From NCBI GenBank assembly GCA_029936705.1, contig JAPYSD010000041.1, forward strand, positions 1-12,658: a stretch of 12,658 bases of DNA, read 5' to 3'. The DNA comes from Croceicoccus sp. GTDB taxonomy: Bacteria > Pseudomonadota > Alphaproteobacteria > Sphingomonadales > Sphingomonadaceae. Under the pieces are notes generated by a model. It searched no databases and was not told the origin of the DNA. It was given only the letters and a program-made list of their open reading frames with translations. A program made the translations under genes and the position numbers. Of the stretch, positions 7,240-12,658 are shown piece after piece (the stretch's first letter is position 1; every line of letters starts with the position of its first letter).

Positions 7240-8553
7240 CTAGCGCGAGATCCGCAGCGCGTCGGCCCCTTGCGTGACCTGCCAGCCGCGTGCGCGCAGG
7301 GCCTGCGCCAGCGCGTCGAGATCGCCCGCATAGCCCACCTGCAGCACCGAGGTGCCGCCGATGGCGAGGCTGCCGACCACGGTGCCCGACACGCCGGGGG
7401 TTCCGTTGATCCCGGTCAGCGCCGCGTCGAGCGAAGCGGGATCGGGCGTCGCGACCTGCACGGTGAAGCGCGCCGCGGTCGCCGCGGGCGGCGGTGCGGT
7501 GGGCTGCGGCGCGGGGGCCGCGGTGCCGGGCTGCGGCGCGGGTTCCGCAGGCGCGGTGGGCGCGGCCTCGCGGGTCAGCGCCTCGAGCAGGGCTGGGTCG
7601 ATGGTCGCTTCCTCGACGTTCAGCGTATTGTCGACGCGCAGGCGGCCGCTGGCCATCGCGTCGGCATAGATGCCGTCGATGCGCACCACCGCGCGGTCCA
7701 GCATGGCGGCCAGCTCGGTATCGTCGGCCGCGGTCATGGTGAAGCTGCCCAGAAACTCGTTGTCGGGGCCGTGGCGCGCGGTGAAGGTGCCGACCACCGG
7801 ACCGCCGGGCCACTGGCGTTCCAGCCGGGCCATCGGGATCAGCACGTCGGCGGCGCCGAATTCGTCGAGGATGTTGCGCCACCAGCTGCGGCTGCGGCGG
7901 CCCGCCTGTCCGGCGTTCAGCAGCAGCGATTCGCCGCCCGCGCCGAAGGGACGCACGTAATCGACCGGGCTGGAGCCGGTGCGGAACTGCGCCCAGGCGC
8001 GCTGCCACGGGGTGCGGTGCTCATACAGCTGCGCGACGCCGCCCGAATAGGTCACGGGCAGCACCAGCATGGGGGCGGAGCGGACCAGCGCATCGCTTTG
8101 CCCGAACAGCTCGCCCGCCCGCGCGCGGTCGAAGATCACGCCCAGTTTCGCGACATAGCGGCGCGGGCCGATCTCCTCACGCTCTACCACCACGGCGGAG
8201 ACCATCTGCGCCAGCCGCGAATCGGGGACCTGCGGTGCCTCCGCGCCGCCGTGGGTGCGGGCGTAGAGCACCTCCCACGCCTTGCGCTGGGCCTGCAGCC
8301 AGCCGTTGGTGCGGGCTTCCTCGGCCGATTTGCCGGTGGCGTTGACGGTGATGCCGTCCACCTCGAAATCGCCGCTGCTGGCGATGGGGGCGATGCCGCG
8401 CTCGCCCTCTACCTGCGCGGCGACGCGCCATCCGGCCAGCGCCAGCGCCGCCAGCAGCAGGGCGGCGGCCACGGCGCGCCAATGCGCGGGCCGGACACGA
8501 GCAACGCGATCACGAAGAGGGCGCCGGACCGGAATCGAGAGGGAAACGGGCAT
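7240..8553 (-). CDS. DUF2066 domain-containing exported protein
   Basis: A protein of unknown function that regularly sits next to hda and purM. With the ATG at 8553 it has 437 residues. A basic N-terminus is followed by the hydrophobic segment AVAAALLLAALALAGW (about 27-42) and VAA-Q, a plausible signal peptidase site or membrane anchor, so the bulk is probably periplasmic. The DUF2066-type part follows: GDFEVDGITVNATGKSAEEAR, then the conserved helix GWLQAQRKAWEVLYAR and RYVAKLGVIFD. After about residue 325 there is an Ala/Pro linker of around 30 residues (PAEPAPQPG..., PAPQPTAPPPAATA). A C-terminal alpha/beta domain follows (FTVQVATPDPASLDAALTGI... to the end, about 80 residues), resembling a small ferredoxin-like fold. 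The start is uncertain because no Shine-Dalgarno precedes ATG 8553 and a GTG lies just before the hydrophobic segment. Confidence 0.85.
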   Translation of the reverse strand: MPVSLSIPVRRPLRDRVARVRPAHWRAVAAALLLAALALAGWRVAAQVEGERGIAPIASSGDFEVDGITVNATGKSAEEARTNGWLQAQRKAWEVLYARTHGGAEAPQVPDSRLAQMVSAVVVEREEIGPRRYVAKLGVIFDRARAGELFGQSDALVRSAPMLVLPVTYSGGVAQLYEHRTPWQRAWAQFRTGSSPVDYVRPFGAGGESLLLNAGQAGRRSRSWWRNILDEFGAADVLIPMARLERQWPGGPVVGTFTARHGPDNEFLGSFTMTAADDTELAAMLDRAVVRIDGIYADAMASGRLRVDNTLNVEEATIDPALLEALTREAAPTAPAEPAPQPGTAAPAPQPTAPPPAATAARFTVQVATPDPASLDAALTGINGTPGVSGTVVGSLAIGGTSVLQVGYAGDLDALAQALRARGWQVTQGADALRISR

Positions 8554-8590
8554 ATCGGAAAGGGGCTTAGGGCGGCCTAGCGGCTGCGCA

Positions 8591-8604
8591 CAAGAAGCTT
8601 GTTG
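8591..8604. repeat. Imperfect palindrome CAAGAAGCTTGTTG in the DUF2066/purM divergent gap
   Basis: A 14-base dyad centred on AAGCTT with one mismatched pair, in the 193-base space between divergent starts. It is a possible operator; no regulator is recognised. Confidence 0.25.
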
Positions 8605-8681
8605 GCGTTCATGCCCGCTTCTTTGCCGAAATGGCCGTGGAAATCCAAGCCGGAAAGCGATAGGCGCTGCCGCTTGGCCGG

Positions 8682-8700
8682 TGCGTTGCTGCGTTGCAGC
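8682..8700. repeat. Tandem 8-mer and small hairpin upstream of purM
   Basis: TGCGTTGC is repeated exactly in tandem (8682-8689, 8690-8697). The second copy is part of a perfect stem, GCTGC-GTT-GCAGC (8688-8700), about 47 bases before the purM ATG. It could lie in the purM leader or promoter. The rest of this divergent gap holds no convincing promoter or riboswitch that I can see. Confidence 0.3.
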
Positions 8701-8746
8701 CGCATCACAGGCGACGATCTGGGCAGACGACGATCCGGGACATGCG

Positions 8747-9838
8747 ATGAACGACAAGAGCTACAGCTACGAACAGGCAGGCGTTTCGATCGCCGCGGGC
8801 AATGCGCTGGTAAAGGCGATCGCCCCGCTGGCGAAAGCGACCGCCCGCCCCGGCGCGACCAGCGAGCTGGGCGGTTTCGGCGGGTTCTTCGATCCCCGGG
8901 CGGCGGGCTATGCCGATCCGCTGCTGGTCGCCGCGAACGACGGCGTGGGCACCAAGGTGAAGCTGGCCATCGACCACGACCGGCACGACCACATCGGCAT
9001 CGATCTTGTCGCCATGTGCGTCAACGACCTGATCGTGCAGGGCGCGGAGCCGCTGTTCTTCCTGGACTATTTCGCGACCGGCAAGCTTGAGAACGGCGTC
9101 GCGACCCGCGTGGTCGCGGGCATCGCCGAGGGCTGCAAGCAGGCGGGCTGCGCGCTGATCGGGGGCGAGACGGCGGAAATGCCCGGCATGTACGCGCCCG
9201 GCGACTATGACCTGGCGGGTTTCTGCGTCGGCGCGGTGGAGCGCGGCGAGCAGCTGACCGGCGACCGGGTGGCGGACGGCGACGTGCTGCTGGGGCTGGC
9301 GAGTTCGGGCGTGCATTCCAACGGCTATTCGCTGGTCCGGCGGCTGGCGGCGGACAAGGACTGGAAGCTCGACCGTCCGGCGCTGTTCGATCACGACACG
9401 CTGCTGATCGACGCGCTGATCGCGCCGACGCGGATCTATGTGAAGACACTGTTGCAGCCGATCCGGGCGAGCCGGATCCACGCGCTGGCGCATATCACCG
9501 GCGGCGGCCTGCTGGAAAACGTGCCCCGCGTCCTGCCCGAGGGGCTGCACGCCCATATCGACGCGGGCGCGTGGGAGCAGCCGCGCTTGATGGCGTTCCT
9601 GCAGGCGCAGGGGCATATTGAGCCGGAGGAGATGGCGCGCACCTTCAATTGCGGCGTGGGCATGGTGCTGGCGGTAGCGCCGGAGGAGGCCGAGGCGCTG
9701 AGCGCCGACCTGCAGGCGGCGGGCGAGACCGTTTACCGCATCGGCGATATCCGCGCAGGCACGCGCGGCTGCACCGTGTCGGGCAAGGCGGGCGGATGGT
9801 CGGCCAAGGCGGACTGGACCGCGACGCACACCCAGTAA
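8747..9838 (+). CDS. purM: Phosphoribosylformylglycinamidine cyclo-ligase (AIR synthetase)
   Basis: PurM closes the imidazole ring, converting FGAM and ATP to 5-aminoimidazole ribonucleotide in de novo purine synthesis. The 363-residue protein has the family's usual size and signatures in order: SYEQAGVSIAAGNALV, LGGFGGFFD, ANDGVGTKVKLAID, the NDLIVQGAEPLFFLDYFATGKL segment, IGGETAEMPGMYAPGDYDLAGF, SSGVHSNGYSLVR, HITGGGLLENVPRVLP and FNCGVGMVLAV. The start ATG at 8747 has GGGA (8737-8740) six bases upstream; an ATG at 8742 is out of frame and stops at once. It is divergent from the DUF2066 gene. In many bacteria purN follows purM directly, but here two minus-strand genes lie in between, so the two cannot share a simple transcript. 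Confidence 0.98.
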   Translation: MNDKSYSYEQAGVSIAAGNALVKAIAPLAKATARPGATSELGGFGGFFDPRAAGYADPLLVAANDGVGTKVKLAIDHDRHDHIGIDLVAMCVNDLIVQGAEPLFFLDYFATGKLENGVATRVVAGIAEGCKQAGCALIGGETAEMPGMYAPGDYDLAGFCVGAVERGEQLTGDRVADGDVLLGLASSGVHSNGYSLVRRLAADKDWKLDRPALFDHDTLLIDALIAPTRIYVKTLLQPIRASRIHALAHITGGGLLENVPRVLPEGLHAHIDAGAWEQPRLMAFLQAQGHIEPEEMARTFNCGVGMVLAVAPEEAEALSADLQAAGETVYRIGDIRAGTRGCTVSGKAGGWSAKADWTATHTQ

Positions 9839-9863
9839 TCGGTTGAACCCCGGCGAGGATGCG

Positions 9864-10346
9864 TCAGAACGCGCGGCCTACGGCGGCGCCGAAGACGAAG
9901 GCATCCTCGCCGTCCGAGAAATCGTAGTGAACCTGCGGCGCGAAGGTAAAGCCGCTGCCCAGTTCGAATTCGTAGACCGTGCCGATCCGGCCCATCAGGA
10001 AGCTTTCGCCATCGGCGAATTCGACGCCGGGGCCAAGCTGCACCGCGAAACCCTGCCACAGGTGCACGTCGGCAGCGGCGATCAGCGTGGTCGAATTGAT
10101 TTCGCCGAACGCGTGTTCCGCCACGAAGCCGACGCCCAGCCGCTGGCTGAGCCGGTATTCGTAGTCGAGGCCCAGGGTGAAGGCGCTCTCGTCCTCTCCC
10201 CTGATGTCGGTCGCGGCGATCACCAGCGAGACATGGTGCGGCCCTTCCTCCTCGCCCGCTTCCTCTTGCGCATGGGCAGGCATGGCCAGGCCGAGCGAAC
10301 CCGTGGCGAGCGAACCCAGGGCGATTGCAAGGCGTGCGAGGCGCAT
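9864..10346 (-). CDS. Small outer-membrane beta-barrel-like protein, signal peptide present
   Basis: A 160-residue protein of unknown function. The first 26 residues (MRLARLAIALGSLATGSLGLAMPAHA) form a clear Sec signal peptide with an AHA cleavage site before QEEAGEEEG. The mature part shows alternating amphipathic strands ended by aromatic residues: HHVSLVIAA, FTLGLDYEYRL, LGVGFVAEHAF, TLIAAADVHLW, FAVQLGPGVEF, SFLMGRIGTVYEFEL, GFTFAPQVHYDF, FVFGAAVGRAF. It ends in Phe, the typical C-terminal barrel-assembly signal. Around eight strands are plausible, like small OmpA/OmpW-type barrels. The start ATG at 10346 has a strong GGAAAGGA site seven bases upstream. It lies downstream of the perM-like gene on the same strand, and its stop is 25 bases from that of purM. 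No enzymatic motif is seen. Confidence 0.85.
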   Translation of the reverse strand: MRLARLAIALGSLATGSLGLAMPAHAQEEAGEEEGPHHVSLVIAATDIRGEDESAFTLGLDYEYRLSQRLGVGFVAEHAFGEINSTTLIAAADVHLWQGFAVQLGPGVEFADGESFLMGRIGTVYEFELGSGFTFAPQVHYDFSDGEDAFVFGAAVGRAF

Positions 10347-10353
10347 CGGGCCG

Positions 10354-10361
10354 TCCTTTCC
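10354..10361 (-). promoter_or_regulatory. Shine-Dalgarno of the outer-membrane protein gene
   Basis: GGAAAGGA on the minus strand, seven bases before ATG 10346. It directly abuts a strong hairpin on its upstream side (10363-10389). Confidence 0.65.
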
Positions 10362-10362
10362 G

Positions 10363-10389
10363 TGACGCCGCGGCTGCGCGGCCCCGTCA
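10363..10389 (-). promoter_or_regulatory. Leader hairpin next to the outer-membrane protein ribosome binding site
   Basis: TGACG pairs with CGTCA and CCGCG with CGCGG, giving a 10-base GC-rich stem with a 3-base bulge and a 4-base loop. It ends one base before the Shine-Dalgarno. It could be the perM-like terminator, a 5' stabilising stem, or a translational control element. There is no U-tract, so I favour a leader structure. Confidence 0.35.
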
Positions 10390-10437
10390 TGGTCAGGGCA
10401 ATGGCGGGCAGCGCCTATCGGGAGCGGACAGGGCCTG

Positions 10438-10458
10438 GCGCGGGGGGAAACCCCGAGC
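10438..10458 (-). terminator. Weak hairpin after the perM-like gene
   Basis: CGGGG (10441-10445) and CCCCG (10451-10455) form a stem, extended by a flanking GC/GC pair across one mismatch (10438-10439, 10457-10458). It lies 7 bases beyond the stop codon. No U-tract follows on the minus strand, so intrinsic termination would be partial at best. Confidence 0.25.
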
Positions 10459-10464
10459 GGGCTG

Positions 10465-11529
10465 CTATTCCGCCCGTTCCTTCACCGGGCGGGGCACGCC
10501 CTCGACATCCTCGCCCAGCGTGTCGCGCAGATAGACCTCGCGCACGCCGACGAACATGACCACCAGCAGCGCGCCCGCGAAGAACAGGCCATAGACGCCA
10601 AAGACCGCGCCCGCGCCCAGGATTACGAACAGGGTGAGCGCGGGCGGGATGTTCACCACCTCGCGATTGACCAGCGGGGTCAGCAGCCATGCTTCGACCA
10701 CGCGCACCACGACGAAGCCGATCAGCGCATAGGCCAGCACGTTGCCCCCCTGCGCGGCGGCGATGCCGATCGCGGGCAGCATGGCCAGCGCGGGGCCGAC
10801 ATAGGGCACGAATTCGCTGATCCCGCCCAGCAGGCCCAGCGCGATATAATTGTCGACCCCCGCGACATAGAGCGAGAAGCCGATCATCACCGCCATCACG
10901 CTCATCGTCAGGATCTTGGCCTTGAGCCACAGGCGCAGGGCCAGGCTCATCTCGCCGATGGCGCGGCGCATCGCCGGGCGCGCGCCCGGCGGGGTCAGCA
11001 GCAATATGCCGCGCTTGTACGGGCCGGTATCGACCGCAATGAACATCGCGCCGATCAGCACGATCAGGAAGTTCAGGGCCACCTCGCCCGCGCCCGTGGC
11101 AAGATCGCCCAGCCGGTCGGCGATGGTGCTGCCCGCCAGCGCGGCCTGCGCGGCGCGGACGACCGCCTCGCCCACCGCGGTCTTGGACAGCGCGGCCTCA
11201 ATTGCGCTGATGGTCTCGGGCAGGTTGTCGATCATGCCCGCCAGCTGCGTGCCGAACTGCACCGTCAGCAGGTAGCCCATCAGCCCCAGCAGGCCGAGGC
11301 AGGTGGTGATACCCAGCGCCAGCGACAGCCCGCGATGCCTCACGCCGATCCGGCGATAGAGCGATGCCGTCGCGCGAAACGCCGCCGCGCCCAGGATCGA
11401 GCCGAACGCCAGCATCAGCAGATGGCCCGCGCGCCAGAAGATGACCAGCAGCGCCGCGACCGCGATCAGATAGGCCAGCCGCCGCAGGAACGCGTGGTCT
11501 TCGGGCCGTGGACGAAAAATCGGGTTCAT
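10465..11529 (-). CDS. AI-2E / PerM family permease
   Basis: A polytopic inner-membrane protein of the AI-2E transporter (PerM/TqsA) family; members export autoinducers or other small molecules, and the substrate here is unknown. With the ATG at 11529 it has 354 residues and about eight hydrophobic segments: three near the N-terminus (about 18-34, 35-52, 68-90), a soluble helical region with FGTQLAGMIDNLPETI, then the C-terminal membrane half. That half holds LKAKILTMSVMAVMIGFSL, the family signature GISEFVPYVGPALAMLPA, PLVNREVVNIPP and a last long hydrophobic block. Upstream in-frame codons reach an ATG at 11619, but that start has no Shine-Dalgarno and would overlap the leader ORF of purN. 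The chosen start also lacks a strong site. perM lies near hda and purM in E. coli too, supporting the assignment. Confidence 0.92.
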   Translation of the reverse strand: MNPIFRPRPEDHAFLRRLAYLIAVAALLVIFWRAGHLLMLAFGSILGAAAFRATASLYRRIGVRHRGLSLALGITTCLGLLGLMGYLLTVQFGTQLAGMIDNLPETISAIEAALSKTAVGEAVVRAAQAALAGSTIADRLGDLATGAGEVALNFLIVLIGAMFIAVDTGPYKRGILLLTPPGARPAMRRAIGEMSLALRLWLKAKILTMSVMAVMIGFSLYVAGVDNYIALGLLGGISEFVPYVGPALAMLPAIGIAAAQGGNVLAYALIGFVVVRVVEAWLLTPLVNREVVNIPPALTLFVILGAGAVFGVYGLFFAGALLVVMFVGVREVYLRDTLGEDVEGVPRPVKERAE

Positions 11530-11600
11530 CACCGCGGCGTCACCGCCGGGGTGGGCGAAAGCCTGTGGGAGGGCGCTTGCCCCGTCCTGTGCGCGGCAAT

Positions 11601-11609
11601 AGGAAGGGG
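11601..11609 (+). promoter_or_regulatory. Strong Shine-Dalgarno for the purN leader ORF
   Basis: AGGAAGGGG lies 8 bases before ATG 11618. It is the only good ribosome binding site in the purN leader region; none precedes the purN ATG itself. I find no convincing promoter between it and the divergent perM-like start. Confidence 0.5.
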
Positions 11610-11617
11610 CGGCGCGC

Positions 11618-11701
11618 ATGGCGCGGTTCTGGGTTCGGGCAGCAGCATTGTTTCAGCAAATGATCTTAGGCGACAGGCCGTTCCTGTCCATCGGCAAATG
11701 A
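11618..11701 (+). CDS. Putative 27-residue leader peptide overlapping purN start
   Basis: ATG 11618 opens a 27-codon frame, MARFWVRAAALFQQMILGDR then PFLSIGK, ending in TGA 11699-11701. The stop overlaps the purN ATG (11698-11700) as ATGA. A strong AGGAAGGGG lies 8 bases upstream, whereas purN has no visible Shine-Dalgarno, so a ribosome finishing this ORF is the simplest way to start purN. The reading contains codons uncommon in GC-rich DNA (TTA, AGG, AAA, GCA three times in a row), so its codon use differs from its neighbours. A 6-base stem, GACAGG/CCTGTC (11672-11688), lies inside its second half and would be melted by translation. The peptide resembles no family I know. The evidence for coding is positional only. 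Confidence 0.4.
   Translation: MARFWVRAAALFQQMILGDRPFLSIGK
11672..11688 (+). promoter_or_regulatory. Hairpin just upstream of the purN start
   Basis: GACAGG (11672-11677) and CCTGTC (11683-11688) form a perfect 6-base stem with a 5-base loop, ending 9 bases before the purN ATG. It could restrict direct initiation at purN unless the leader ORF is being translated. Confidence 0.35.
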
Positions 11702-12658
11702 GCACCGCCGACAATCGGCCAAGGGCGCGGGTCGCGGTGCTGATCAGCGGCACGGGCAGCAACATGGCCGCGCTGCTCTATGCCAGCAGGCGCGCCGATT
11801 GCCCGTACGAAATCGTGCTGGTCGCCTCGAACAATCCGGATGCGGGGGGCTTGGCGCTGGCCCGCGCCGAGGGGGTCGCGACCTTCGCCCTGCCGCACAA
11901 GGGGATGAAGCGGCCCGATCATGATGCCGCGATGGACGCCGCCATCCGCGAGGCGGGGGCGGATTACGTCGCGCTGGCGGGTTACATGCGGATCCTGACC
12001 CCCGAGTTCGTGGGCAGGTGGGAGGGCCGCATGGTCAATATACACCCCTCGCTGCTGCCGAAATACAAGGGGCTGGACACGCATGCCCGCGCGATCGAGG
12101 CGGGGGACAGCCATGGCGGCTGCTCGGTCCACCTGGTCACGGCGGAGCTGGACGACGGTCCGATCCTGGGCCAGATCCCGGTCGCAATCCTGCCCGGCGA
12201 TACGCCCGGCACGCTGGCTGCACGGGTGCTGTTCGCCGAGCATCAGCTCTACGCCCGCGCGCTGGAGGAGCTGGTCAGCCGCCCCTACCGCGCCGACTGG
12301 CTGCTGGAGCGGGTTAACGCCATCGCGCTGGCCCTGCCCGAGGCGGAGCGGCGCGAATCGCATGGCAGCCCCGCGTGGCACACGGGGGGGAAGAGCGGGA
12401 AGTTCTTTGCCTATTTCAATGACCAGCATCACGGCGAGCCGCATGTCGCCGTGCTGGTCAAGACGTCCGGCCCGGACGAGCTGGCCGCGATGGTCGCGCG
12501 CGATCCCGGGGTGTGGTTCCGCCCCGCCTATTACGGGGCAAGCGGCTGGGCGGGGCTGATCCTCAACCGGCCGGGCGTGGACTGGGACCATGTCGCCGAA
12601 TGGGTGGAGCGCAGCTGGCGCGCGGCGGCGCCGAAGCGGCTGGTGGGCCTGCGCGGCG
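11698..12658 (+). CDS. purN: Phosphoribosylglycinamide formyltransferase fused to an MmcQ/YjbR-like domain (3' end outside window)
   Basis: The N-terminal 195 or so residues are PurN (GART), which formylates GAR using 10-formyl-tetrahydrofolate. VAVLISGTGSNMAAL holds the phosphate loop, and the catalytic set is visible: Asn114 and His116 (MVNIHPSLLP) and Asp152 (ELDDGPIL). The usual PurN C-terminus is replaced at about residue 199 by ADWLLERVNAIALALPEAER, which runs without interruption into ESHGSPAW (220-227), GKFFAYF (234-240), VAVLVKTSGPDEL, WFRPAYYGASGWAGL and WVERSWRAAAPKRL. These are hallmarks of the MmcQ/YjbR family (CyaY-like fold, often labelled DNA-binding). The frame is the same throughout, 320 codons without a stop, so this is a fusion and not a frameshift. 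Stand-alone MmcQ proteins end soon after APKRL, so few residues should be missing. The start is ATG 11698, overlapping a leader ORF stop. No function of the added domain is known to me. Confidence 0.93.
   Translation, partial: MSTADNRPRARVAVLISGTGSNMAALLYASRRADCPYEIVLVASNNPDAGGLALARAEGVATFALPHKGMKRPDHDAAMDAAIREAGADYVALAGYMRILTPEFVGRWEGRMVNIHPSLLPKYKGLDTHARAIEAGDSHGGCSVHLVTAELDDGPILGQIPVAILPGDTPGTLAARVLFAEHQLYARALEELVSRPYRADWLLERVNAIALALPEAERRESHGSPAWHTGGKSGKFFAYFNDQHHGEPHVAVLVKTSGPDELAAMVARDPGVWFRPAYYGASGWAGLILNRPGVDWDHVAEWVERSWRAAAPKRLVGLRG

Noticed and set aside
11577..11604. TTGCCC with AATAGG as a purN promoter
   Set aside because: Spacing is 15-16 bases and the implied start would fall at or after the Shine-Dalgarno of the leader ORF.
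10530..11619. Perm-like protein starting at ATG 11619 with 30 extra residues
   Set aside because: No ribosome site precedes it, the added sequence is low in family character, and it would overlap the purN leader ORF. It is not excluded entirely.
12295..12310. Frameshift or assembly error joining purN to a separate mmcQ gene
   Set aside because: The codon phase is identical on both sides and there is no homopolymer or stop at the junction; a true fusion fits better.
11653..12591. Minus-strand open frame of about 310 codons antisense to purN
   Set aside because: Composition is that of an antisense shadow (Arg/Gln/Asp/His-rich), and the plus strand encodes clear PurN and MmcQ/YjbR sequence.

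Overview
The window is very GC-rich chromosomal DNA with short gaps between genes, and three genes start with GTG. Gene content (HdaA, an EpsC-type CysE, DUF2794, a DUF2066 protein with an Ala/Pro linker, GlmU/GlmS) and protein style point to an alphaproteobacterium, most likely Sphingomonadales (Erythrobacter/Novosphingobium-like). The placement rests on recalled family resemblance, not on a search. I see no rRNA, tRNA, insertion sequence, CRISPR array or phage gene. No gap without a gene exceeds about 200 bases.

Left part (1-4346): a minus-strand UDP-GlcNAc operon, glmU, then a 104-residue unrecognised protein overlapping glmU by 4 bases, then glmS, whose C-terminus runs off the window. Divergent from glmU is a HAD phosphatase of the phosphoglycolate phosphatase type (gph). 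A 200-base convergent spacer with three dyad symmetries follows it.

Middle (4347-7229): tspO (minus) and a GNAT acetyltransferase (plus) are divergent. The GNAT gene ends head-on into a DUF2794 gene, and the two share one CTAG as both stop codons. The minus strand, read right to left, runs DUF2066 protein, hdaA, cysE, DUF2794: an envelope protein, a DnaA-ATP inactivator, serine acetyltransferase and a conserved unknown.

Right part (7240-12658): the DUF2066 gene (minus) is divergent from purM (plus). Then come a small outer-membrane beta-barrel gene and a PerM/AI-2E-family permease gene (both minus), then purN (plus) running off the end. hda, purM, purN and perM are also neighbours in enterobacteria, so this is a rearranged form of an old neighbourhood; here purM and purN are separated by two opposite-strand genes.

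The most notable observations are: (1) purN is fused in frame to a complete or nearly complete MmcQ/YjbR-type domain; (2) purN has no ribosome binding site of its own, but a 27-codon ORF with a strong Shine-Dalgarno ends in an ATGA overlap with the purN start, which suggests a translationally coupled leader; (3) candidate promoters for tspO, cysE and perhaps gph lie so close to the start codons that leaderless mRNAs are predicted.
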